Of a stretch of DNA of 64,000 nucleotides, positions 47,950 through 57,043 are shown one piece after another. Position 1 is the stretch's first letter. The number at the start of each line of letters is the position of its first letter. Under the pieces are notes generated by a model. That model had not been told where the DNA came from and ran no database searches. It saw only the letters and a program-made list of their open reading frames with translations. Made by a program: the position numbers and the translations under genes. Where the stretch lies: contig NC_072813.1 of NCBI RefSeq assembly GCF_003013715.1, forward strand, positions 1,302,001 through 1,366,000, in the 5' to 3' direction. Source of the DNA: Candidozyma auris. Lineage: Eukaryota; Ascomycota; Pichiomycetes; Serinales; Metschnikowiaceae.

Positions 47950-50050
47950 TATCATCCTTATCCCTAAGAATGGTAAAAGCAACTCCGTGGACATTTCTGA
48001 CCTTAGACCCATCCTGTTGTCTAATGCTAGCATAAAAGTTATTTCCAGCGCGATTTGTACTCGACTTCAGAAGGTTCGGGACAAACTCATTGGCCCTTAC
48101 CAGCGAGGTTTTATGAAAGATCGAAACATCTCTCATAATACCATGGAGTTCTTTACAATGGTCAAGCAATTTCTAGCACACCCTCACAGATATCAACCCG
48201 ATTGCTATCTGGCCATTATGATGGCAGATTTCACGAAAGCGTTTGACAATATTTCTCATGGCTATCTATTGAAAGTGATGCATGCGATGGGCATCAGAGG
48301 CGGGATTCACACGCTCCTAACACTGATTCTTCGCCAGCAATATGCTCGAGTCCAGATTAATAACTGTAAAGGTCCACGATTTCCGTTAAATTGTGGCACA
48401 AGGCAAGGTAATCCACTTTCCCCACTTCTTTTCAACATAGCCTTGGAGCCCTTTCTATACCACATGGAACTGCTTCAAGGCCTTGAAATCCCTTATCAGG
48501 GCCTCAATATCCATACGATGAAATACCATGCCTTTGCAGATGACGTGAACCTTTATTTGCGTGATCTCAAAGACTACAAAAAGGCAGCAGAAATCATTGA
48601 ACATTTTGAGTTGGCCAGCAATAGTCAACTCAGCCTGGCCAAGTCCAAACTCATAGGACTTCAACCAGCCTTTGTCAATCTTCATCAAAGGATCTTGCCT
48701 TTTGAACATCTCTATCTAGGCTCTGCAAACATGAAATATTTGGGACTCTCGTTGAAGGGAGTTAATTGGAAAGCTTTTATGGACAACTTGCCGTTCATGA
48801 CTCACATAAATGGGTACAATCATTTGGATTTGATCAGCCGAGCTCTCGGCACGAACATCTTCATCTGCTCGAAGACAGTCTACAAAGATTTGGTTCATTG
48901 CATGACTCAAAGAGAAGTCAGAAACTTAGACCATGCTATCAAAATGCGCTTCAGAAATATTGGAGACGAGAAGGTTTACGCTCGTCCCAAAAAAGGAGGG
49001 TACGGTCTTATTCGACTAGAGAAACAACTCTTGGGTCATAGGGCCAAGGTAATACTCACTACATTGAAGGACACCGGATGGTATGCTACTTTCCTTCGGT
49101 TGAAAATGATGCATCATTTCACTAAAATAGACCGCAGAAATAAACATGTCACGGTGGATGAAATTGAGAATTCCCTGATAGCGGACTTTCTCTTTGATTC
49201 CACAGATGCTGTCTTCCATCGTCTTGATTGGACATTTACACCCAATGAGATTGAATACATTAATGCATGGAGAACCTTGGTACCTCGCTCTCGCACCTAT
49301 CCGAGAACGACTTGGCGGATGACGAGAGAACAACTCCTCATCCAAGCCTCGACGATACCAACGATTACTTCGCAAGAGGAACAGGTACTCTCAAATGTAC
49401 CTTTCCGCTCTCTCCATCGATTGGCACAAGAAGCGGAGCCACCCATCATGCCTGGTCGCTTTACAGAGCTCTGCCCTCCAGCCCGCGTTATCAAACGATG
49501 GGATGTCTTTTGGAAGGCACTCTATAAGGAAGAATGGCTAAAGCGAAATGACTTCACTGCATTACACCTATTCAATTTCGGGTCTTATGTCCCGGTTCAT
49601 GATGACAAGAATCACAGCGAACCGTTGACATGTCGCCTCTGTTGTGAGCCTACACGATCTGATCAAATCCAAAAACACCTTTACAACTCTTGCGAGAGCT
49701 CCAAATATTGGTGGCGAAAACTAGAGTTTCCTCGCCCAATGAACTTGGAAGAAATGTTGGCTCCGGCTGACACATCTTTCCACAATTTACGCCGATTAAA
49801 TCGGTTTGTCAAAGTCGTCAAAGCGACATATCACAGCCGGTACAAAAATACCCGTTCCGAACATCTCCCACTTGAGCCTCTTCTGACTCGCGAGTTAGAT
49901 CAGGCTCTTGTACGGCTCCTATGGGACGATGACAGAAGCGCTGGCTTCCTGGGTAAGTTTCTGGTTGGCTCTTTGGCCCCCCAGTGGGTTGGGTGCGGAG
50001 CTGGTCTACGTAGCATGCTATGTGGACGCCCGGAGCTTACGCAGATTTGA
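47895..50050 (+). mobile_element. 5'-truncated LINE (Zorro/L1-like) with intact reverse transcriptase ORF
   Basis: The 713-codon frame from 47909 to 50050 is unbroken. It begins at the start of the reverse transcriptase domain (E-L-P-R-C-Y-Q-A-V-D-I-I-L-I-P-K) and carries all catalytic motifs: D-F-T-K-A-F-D (motif A), G-T-R-Q-G-N-P-L-S-P-L-L-F-N-I (motif B) and F-A-D-D (motif C), followed by the L1-type K-K-G-G-Y-G-L-I-R-L. A C-terminal cluster C-R-L-C ... H-L-Y-N-S-C is of the CCHC kind seen in Zorro elements of Candida. The upstream endonuclease domain and ORF1 are missing because the element starts inside INN1. 5' truncation is typical of target-primed reverse transcription. I see no clear poly(A) tail after the stop, so the 3' boundary is unsure. 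Confidence 0.9.
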
Positions 50051-52110
50051 AGGGGGGTTTTACTATATAAATTTGTATAGCTTTAAAGCTGAGGAAGAGA
50101 TGTGTTTAACATCTTGACCTTAGCGACCCTCAATCAATGTATCCGTCAAAAACCAATTTTTTGCAAGTGTTTTAAATTTGTTCGCCTGAAGAATAGGGTG
50201 GTGCAATTGTTAATCTTGTAGTAGAATTCGAGAAATCGAACAACCTCGACAAGTAATATACTATGCAAAACAATGCTTAGACCAGAAATATGCTGGCGAA
50301 GTGATATGGTATACGACAACACTCAGTCTATTGTTTTTGTTTTGTAAAGCTGTTCACACGTTGGTTTTAATCTGTATGAATTCGGGCAACAAGAAACCGT
50401 TGAAGACAAGATTCCAACGTTTAACTAATATGCCTATCACCGTCGTACATGTGTATACCTCCTCCAAGAAAAGACATTTTGAGGCATTGAACAGTGGGAG
50501 TGCCATTTCAGACGTAAGAGATCAATTGCCATGGTAAAAGGTTGGAAGCACAAGCTCGAACGAATATACAGCCCCAGCTATGAATAAGTAAAAAAACACT
50601 AGGGTTGCAGTAGGAGGAATTCCCCTAAGTTCAAGAACATCATGTGCCATGCGATTAATTGAACTTCTTAGTAACGAGTCTTTCATACTAAATCTTTGAA
50701 GCGATCGTGCTGGCAGTGTAAAGCGGTCTTCCTCCCAACGAGTTGAAATCGACATTGTTCCCTCGGTAGAACAGGCTTGCCTTTATAGTCAATGAGATCA
50801 CCAACAAAAGTCGCCTTTCTACCTCGTTACTCTCTGTCAAATTAATCGTTGTACTCACAGCTCAAACAGGCAAAAGGAGATGCACGACATGCTGAAAAGT
50901 CTTAGTTGATCTTCATTGAGTTCCACAGAAGGTTCTTGTGTAGCTTCCCCATCTTATGATTCGTGCCTTTGGCCCCTGAGTTTTAGGCCCACGATGCCTT
51001 CGTTTCGAGACTGCCGATGAACAAAGCCCATTCAAATATGCTGTTTGTCTCTGGCCTACGATGTTATAGATTTAGGAAACCCTCTGCAGCGAACTTTGCT
51101 GCGATCTCCTATTCTCGCAATCAGAACACCTTCCAGAATCAAGGCTCAAATTGCCAACCAGTCCTAGCTTACACTCAACTTTGCCAATTTCATCATCACC
51201 TAATCACAACCAGACGCATCACCACATATCGTGCTAAATGGACCCAAACCAATAACCCAGAATCCTCTCTATTCAGATCCAAAAACATAACTTCACCCAC
51301 CCGATTTTCACAGATTCACCTGCCAAGAGTGTTTTTTGCAGCCATTTTGCCAAGTGGTCTGAGCACCGGTCAATGTCTCAATCACAATGTCACGGTCAAA
51401 AGCAGATCCCGAGCAGCAAACAATGCCTGGCCCAATTGACATCTAGATCTCAGCTGAAACACTTTCTACAGTTAGTGGTCTGGCCGTTTTGCTTGCAAAG
51501 GGCCATTTTTCCCAATTCGCGAAAAGCCTTCGCCAGGCACGAAACACCCAAGTACGAGAGAACCTTAGTCAATTGAAAAAGGCTTAGGGGACTTTTTTAC
51601 GCAATCTGTGAGATGCGATGAACGACGCGGTAGGCGTAGCCTTTCTGCGTTTTTCTGGCTCTTTGCATTTTGCCTTTTGCCTCGTTGATTCAACATCGTT
51701 TGAAGCGAGTATGCCGTGAACGAGCCTTTATTCTGCACGGCCACTAATCGCGGTAGGAGCGTTTTTGCAATTGTTCTCTGCAAGGCGCGAGAACGACGAA
51801 TCGGAAATCGACGTGTATTCGACGACATTTTCTGATTTTGTGGAGCATGACGTGGATAATTTAATCAATTTGGGAAAGTAAATTGAGAGGCCAGGGCCGA
51901 ACAGGCCCATCTCGAACACTCAGGCTGGGTCTGGCTGCAAATTACCCTCGTAATCGCGAATCGGATTTTTCGTACCCTACGGGCTTATCCAGCAGAGCCT
52001 CCAGCGATCTGGATGAGACGAAGCCTGGATTCAGTTTGGGCTTGGAAGAAAAACAGGCAACGGCCAAGGACTCGGGATCGGCAACAAAAGAAGATCTGAG
52101 TGTATGATTG
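50051..52110. other. Spacer between LINE and tRNA-Ser copy 2
   Basis: About 2 kb. Apart from one candidate small frame at 50522-50755, no gene is recognised. Several open frames (for example 51017-51439 on plus and 51565-51828 on minus) have basic, composition-biased translations without domains. The missing INN1 3' end was looked for here and not found. Confidence 0.45.
50522..50755 (-). CDS. Candidate small single-pass membrane protein
   Basis: A 77-codon frame from an ATG at 50755. The first half is polar and basic (R-W-E-E-D-R-F-T-L-P-A-R-S-L-Q-R) and is followed near the C-terminus by one hydrophobic segment (T-L-V-F-F-Y-L-F-I-A-G-A-V-Y-S-F). A TATAAA-like element lies about 30 bases upstream of the ATG on the minus strand. 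The layout fits a tail-anchored or single-pass protein. I do not recognise it, and a chance frame is possible. Confidence 0.28.
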   Translation of the reverse strand: MSISTRWEEDRFTLPARSLQRFSMKDSLLRSSINRMAHDVLELRGIPPTATLVFFYLFIAGAVYSFELVLPTFYHGN

Positions 52111-52120
52111 AAAAAAAAAA
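52111..52120 (-). terminator. Pol III terminator of tRNA-Ser(CGA) copy 2
   Basis: Ten consecutive T on the tRNA strand, 3 bases after the discriminator. Confidence 0.85.
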
Positions 52121-52123
52121 TGA

Positions 52124-52216
52124 CGACATCAGCAGGATTCGAACCTGCGCGGGCAGAGCCCAATGCATAGCCCGAATAATTCGAGTGCATCGCCTTAACC
52201 ACTCGGCCACAATGCC
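52124..52216 (-). tRNA. tRNA-Ser(CGA) with 11-nt intron, copy 2
   Basis: Identical to the copy at 41089-41182 in every mature position. The only difference is in the intron, here 11 bases (TTATTCGGGCT) instead of 12. The intron still contains TCG opposite the CGA anticodon. A ten-base Pol III terminator follows. The two copies are in the same orientation and about 11 kb apart. Confidence 0.93.
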
Positions 52217-52439
52217 TAATACTGTTGAATGCTGCTTTGCGGGTGAGTTATTTGTTTGGCTTTAGAAACTGAAAATTCATTGACAATGGCTTTTATGATT
52301 TGGTATTGTCAATCCTACATCGAGTTTGCTCTATGTAGCCTGAAAATAGTCCAATCCCGCTATTTGAGAGACGTAAACATGGTAAAACATCGACCTGAGG
52401 GAACCGTACAATTTTGTGCCACCGATGCTGATGGACGGT

Positions 52440-52637
52440 AATAGCGGACACACTTCAGATACATATCTACTGAATTGTACATACAAACTTTCTGGTCCAG
52501 GGAGTATAATTTCCCAGTTCCAAAGCAGTCCAATTCAATGCGAGCACTTTGATGACACAACATACAAACATTATAAGCATTTGATCTCGTTTGTCAAAAT
52601 TGTGAAAACGACATTCCGCTTTAAAGAACACAATTGA
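52440..52637 (+). pseudogene. LINE C-terminal relic, strongly degenerate
   Basis: The 3' part of a short frame ends with D-D-T-T-Y-K-H-Y-K-H-L-I-S-F-V-K-I-V-K-T-T-F. The LINE proteins at 41.3 and 47.9 kb have D-T-S-F-x-N-L-R-x-L-N-x-F-V-K-x-V at the same place. The similarity is limited to about 25 residues, so the call is cautious. Like the fragment at 41.3 kb, it lies on the plus strand just beyond the 5' end of a tRNA-Ser(CGA) gene. Confidence 0.5.
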
Positions 52638-53768
52638 AAATTATTTCTAATGTCCCATAATGGCCAGGTAATCGAGGTATATCCCCTCGACAGACCTATA
52701 AATGACTGCTCCTAGAAAATACACTGTCGCTTGCTTTACCTCCTCAGCCACGAGCACAAAACGGGCATGGCCACTTTGATAGCCTTTAAACGAAGAAGCA
52801 GCAATACATCAAGTAATCAAAGCTCAAGGCTCAAGCTCTCCAACTTGGACATCGTTGAGAAGGCATTTTGGTATATGTCAGTGAGAGCCACTCTACTTCG
52901 TACCACATAAAGGAGACTTACTTTTTAGAAGCATTTGCTATCGGGAAATTGAGAGGAGGTATTTCCTACATAACGCTGGTTCTGTCGCCGAGAAGGAGGC
53001 AAGTGAGACACGAGTCCTGAGGTGTTTTTTAATGAACGTACCGGTTAATAACACAAGTGGGTCACCGTAGGTTTGAAGCTAATTGCTTGCGAAAGACAAG
53101 AACCAGCAGTCGAATAAACCCAGCAACATGTTTGTGCTCGGTATTGAAGAACACGACTCACGCACAGTGTCGAGACTCAGCTGGCAATAAAGTAAAACCT
53201 AATTATCAACTTTGAATTTGCTCAACAACTCAAAAAAAAAAAAAAAAAAAAAGAGCATATTCTACGACTGCATTACGAAAATAAGCTAGCGTCAAAAGAG
53301 GAAAATGGTCAAAAGAACGACCTTTTGAAGGTTTAAGATTGGCATGGACACTGTGTTGTGTCAGTCTTTTAAATATGGAACACGCAAACACTAGGAAGCT
53401 TAAAGCAATAGACAAAGAGTTGATTTGTTCACTCAGTTAGCTCATACTGTGACCCTTAGACTCAATTGCCTTTGATATATCGATGAAAAGAACGGGTCTG
53501 AAATTTGCTCCCATCCCCCCCAAACAGTCACCGGTCCCTGTCACCAAAAGTCTAAAATTGTGACATCACATTTTAGTTGAATAGTGGCAAATAATGACAA
53601 AAGAAAAATAAAAAAAAAAAATGAATGGCCCAAGGACGCTCCACAAGAAGCTAACACAGGACCTTGTTCATTTACGAGAATTGAAGCACAGAGATTATTA
53701 TTTTCACCAACCTTGACTCACAGCGACAGACTCAAAAATGTAACCTTATCTCCCAAACAGACTCATGG

Positions 53769-53841
53769 AAGCCAAATTGGGCAGAAGCAAGCAACATAAG
53801 GTGACAAATGCAAAACCCGAGGTGGGTTCGACCCCCACCTA
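53769..53841 (+). pseudogene. tRNA-like relic (A and B boxes)
   Basis: A perfect B box with a complete T-arm (G-T-G-G-G / C-C-C-A-C stem around TTCGACC; B box 53825-53835) is preceded by an A-box-like AAGCCAAATTGG at 53769-53780 with two mismatches. No acceptor stem pairs with the bases after the T-arm, and no anticodon arm can be folded with confidence. It is either a decayed tRNA gene or the head of a tRNA-derived SINE. Confidence 0.45.
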
Positions 53842-55798
53842 ATTATAGCAAACACAGCACCTTCCAAAGAGACCCTCTCAAGCGGCAACTCCTTTTTCCA
53901 GGTGGTCCACTTGTGGGTGAGAGACCACTCACCCGCTCGAAGCCGAGCGTCGTGCAAATCACCAGTGTTAAGCCATTTCAAAATGAGACAGCAACTCTAC
54001 GGATTCGGTTCCCGATCGGCAGCTCCTCAGTGGCTGCCAAATGAGCCATCTCAAGCAAACGAAAAGATGTCGCTGGGAGACAACACACGGGATACGAATA
54101 ATCACATTGTGATCTACAGAAGCATGATTGCTGGTGAGCAGAAAAATGGGCCGAAAGGTGGAGGAAGTGTAATTAGTGTAAACAGTGGATGGCCAGATTT
54201 AGAACCCTTACATGGTGGCCGCCCCAGGGGCTATCGAGCCATGATTCCGGGCTAAAATAAGGCAATTCCATCGATGATAAAAAAAAAAATAAAAATAAAA
54301 AAATAATAAAAAACATCAGAGTGGAGGAACGACATGAGGAGAATACAGAATTGGCCCAGTGCAATCCCCGTGCAACAATTGCCGGTGGGACCCCCCCGGA
54401 GCGGACCATGAAAATAACCAGGTGGGCCAATGGAAAATCACACAAGCAACCATGTATCCGGGTGGATTCACATCCTCACCTCTTGCTGACCCCTATTATT
54501 GGCTTTTTTTAAATTTTCCCCCCTGGCTTCTCAAAAACAGCAAGTTGCATAGCTAGTCCCATGTGAGGGTTGGTTGCTGGCATTTTGCAGCCATTCAACT
54601 CAATTCCACCACCAATTCCATCGGCGCCAACGTGATGTCGCGCCTTCTATTTTTGCGACCCTTGCTCGCCCAGGGGGCTGAAGGGACGCTCAAGGGACAC
54701 TGACGCCCGAAGGCCCTGGAGGTGCGAAAAATCACGCTGGGAGTCAAAGGGCCCCGAACACAATCCTCAGAACCCCGAACCATGAAAGCGAAAGCGACAA
54801 AACAACAAGATCAAAACGATGATGCCCATCAAAAAAACAAAATCAAAACGTCAAATTCCATAACACTCAGCCTCTCGCGGGGGAATTGATCGTTTGTGAT
54901 TTTCGTTGATTTGTGATTTTTCTTTTCTCTCGTTTTCTTCGTGGTGGATCTGTTTTCTTTTTCCTTCGATCACCCTCCACGCTCGCTGGAGGAGGCCAAC
55001 CAGAACGGCGCCGCGTCAGCCCAGCGGCAGCCCAGCGGCAGCCCAGCTCCAGGAAACAAAGCAGCAGGCCCTCCTTCGAATGGGTCACGTTGGGAATTTT
55101 CGTAGGTTTTTTTGTAATAGAGTCACGAACTCAATTGATTCAGAAAGTTCACGTTATGTTTGTGTTTCTCTTTTTTTGCTTGTCACATTTTTGCTTGTTA
55201 TATTTTTGTCTTCTACGTTTTATCGTTTTCTGCGCTCGTGCCCAGCTGGTATTAGGTGGCTGCCTGCGTTCTCACTTGGCTTACACTCGACCGCCTGTTT
55301 TTTTGCGTGCCTGTCTTGGCCCTAAACACCCGAGCAGTCGCAACTACCACCGGGTAGTAAATTTAGACCTCTACAGCGAACTAGACACATGGAATTTAAC
55401 ATCAGTTGATTATTTGTTTAACAATAGTATAAGGCCATTGAATGCCATTGGCAGTGACTAAAGCACAGACTTTGGGGAGTAGCCAGGGGCGTTTTAGGCT
55501 ACTGAGGTCCTGGCCGAGGCCGCCGGGGGCACCGATGACTCGTATGTCTCAGTGTTTACACTCCTGGTTGTAATCGGGTCAAGCCCCCTATGTCGCAAGC
55601 TCTGCAGGGGTGTGGTGACATGCATTGCATAAGCCTACTCGTACAATCGTGAGCTGCTTAACTGCATGCAGGCCGCATGTATACAACTGCCATACTCCTA
55701 TGCAGCAGGTGCATGGGAGCCCTCGTCTGTGTGCAGTCCGCAAATATCGGCTGCAAAAATTGGCCCTTCTCACCCTCTGTAGCCTCTGGTCGAAAAAA

Positions 55799-55805
55799 TA
55801 TATAA
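55799..55805 (+). promoter_or_regulatory. TATA box of GPI-protein gene 1
   Basis: TATATAA lies 72 bases before the ATG at 55877, a standard yeast core-promoter spacing; TATA boxes are typical of regulated cell-surface genes. Confidence 0.6.
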
Positions 55806-55876
55806 GTCACCCCCTTCCCAGCCGCTCTCCAGGCTTTTATTTTTTTGTTTATCAACAAGTACATTCGCTTTTTCTC

Positions 55877-57043
55877 ATGAAGTTTTCTTCCTTCGCTACG
55901 CTTGCTGCTATCGCATCCGCCGTCCACGCTAAGGACGTGTCCTGTCGTGTCAACGGCCAGGAGGTGGCCATAGTGGACTTGGACTCTGGCTCTTGTCCCT
56001 TCTCCATCCCTGAGAACCTCCCAGTGACCTTCAGATTCGACGCTGAAGACGACTACGAGGTGGATGCCTACTACGTGACCGCCGACCAGAAGTACTGGAA
56101 CGACATTGAGAACGCTGGCAGACAGATTGCCGTGCCTGCCAACCAGTTGTACGGAAAGGGACCTGCTCCAATCTTCCACGTCCACGACGAGGAGAAGCCT
56201 GGCTCCAACTCGACTGCTGCTTTGAGAAGAAGATTCAACGCTCAGTTCCTCGCCAAGAGAGACCCTAAGGACGACCTCGTTGGTGAGATCAAGGAGAAGG
56301 ACGGTGAGCCTTCGGACGCCACTGTTGAGGTTGTCGATGTTGGTGCTCCAACCTCCTCCTACCACTCCACCGTCACTGAGACCCACACCGGTACTCAGAC
56401 TGTCACCATCACCTCTTGCGACGACCACCACTGTGTGACCACCACTGCTCCATGCACCTGGGGTCCAACCACCAAGACGGAGCACGACACCACCACCACC
56501 TACACCACCTGGTGCCCAATTGAGACCGTCACCAATACCCACACCCAGACGCTCACCATCACTTCTTGTGACGACCACGAGTGCCACACCAAGACCACCA
56601 CTGCTCCTTGCACCTGGGGCCCAACCACCAAGACTGAGCACGGCACTGAGACTATTGTCACCACCTGGTGCCCAGTTGAGTCCCACCCAGCCCCAGCTCC
56701 TCAGCCAGAGCCATCCACTCCAGGTGCTCCAGGCCCTGCTCCAACCACCGAGGCTCCAGGTGAGACCAAGCCTCCAGCTCCAGGCCCAGGTCCCGCTCCA
56801 ACTTCTCAGGCCCCAGGTCCAGCTCCAGGCCCAGGTCCTGCTCCAACTTCCCAGGCTCCAGGTCCAGCTCCAGGCCCAGCCCCACCTCAGTCGAGCGTTG
56901 CTGGCGAGTCCACTTTGATCACCACCCCAGGTCCAGCTCCAGCCCCAACTTCTCCAGGTGTTTCTTCCTTCGAGAACGCTGGTGCTCTTGCCAAGGGCTC
57001 TTTGCTCGCCATGGCTGCTCTTCCTCTCGCTTATTTGTTGTAA
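55877..57043 (+). CDS. GPI-anchored cell-wall protein with Cys-containing tandem repeats
   Basis: The frame is open from 55625, but the ATG at 55877 begins a clear signal peptide (M-K-F-S-S-F-A-T-L-A-A-I-A-S-A-V-H-A), giving 388 aa, and the TATA box agrees. Residues 19-150 form a compact acidic domain with a Kex2-like K-R site near 135. Then come two copies of a ~47-residue module: T-V-T-I-T-S-C-D-D-H-x-C, T-T-A-P-C-T-W-G-P-T-T-K-T-E-H, T-T-W-C-P. A Pro/Gly/Ala-rich stalk with P-G-P-A-P-T-S-Q-A repeats follows, and the end is a hydrophobic GPI-attachment tail. The module resembles the T-x-C ... T-T-W-C-P repeats of fungal wall proteins of the Hwp1/Flo11 kind. A structural wall or adhesion role is inferred. 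Confidence 0.88.
   Translation: MKFSSFATLAAIASAVHAKDVSCRVNGQEVAIVDLDSGSCPFSIPENLPVTFRFDAEDDYEVDAYYVTADQKYWNDIENAGRQIAVPANQLYGKGPAPIFHVHDEEKPGSNSTAALRRRFNAQFLAKRDPKDDLVGEIKEKDGEPSDATVEVVDVGAPTSSYHSTVTETHTGTQTVTITSCDDHHCVTTTAPCTWGPTTKTEHDTTTTYTTWCPIETVTNTHTQTLTITSCDDHECHTKTTTAPCTWGPTTKTEHGTETIVTTWCPVESHPAPAPQPEPSTPGAPGPAPTTEAPGETKPPAPGPGPAPTSQAPGPAPGPGPAPTSQAPGPAPGPAPPQSSVAGESTLITTPGPAPAPTSPGVSSFENAGALAKGSLLAMAALPLAYLL

Larger units (their letters stand above)
52638..55876. other. Gene-poor region with homopolymer tracts and tRNA-like relics
   Basis: About 3.2 kb without a convincing gene. It holds A20-class (53231-53251) and A11-class (53611-53621) tracts, an A-rich stretch at 54279-54316, a tRNA-like relic at 53769-53841, and long T-rich, CT-rich DNA at 54900-55230. 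A 182-codon frame at 54913-55461 translates mostly to Phe/Leu from the T-rich strand and is not credible as a gene. Confidence 0.45.

Noticed and set aside
50255..50275. Possible target-site duplication of the LINE (ATGCAAA near 47895 and again near 50263)
   Set aside because: Only about seven bases match and there is no poly(A) tail beside it, so it could be chance.
51017..51439. 140-codon plus-strand frame
   Set aside because: His/Thr/Asn-rich translation without any domain, lying in decayed retroelement surroundings.
51565..51828. 87-codon basic minus-strand frame
   Set aside because: Begins with ATG but has only Arg/Ser-rich composition; no similarity to a ribosomal or mitochondrial protein that I know.
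54913..55461. 182-codon plus-strand frame
   Set aside because: Most of it is Phe/Leu/Cys translated from T-rich DNA, with no domain. The last 45 codons look more protein-like, but nothing supports them as a gene; the region is better read as a pyrimidine-rich spacer.
55658..56686. 342-codon minus-strand frame opposite the first GPI gene
   Set aside because: A shadow of the repetitive GPI-protein coding strand, as with similar antisense frames opposite the second GPI gene.
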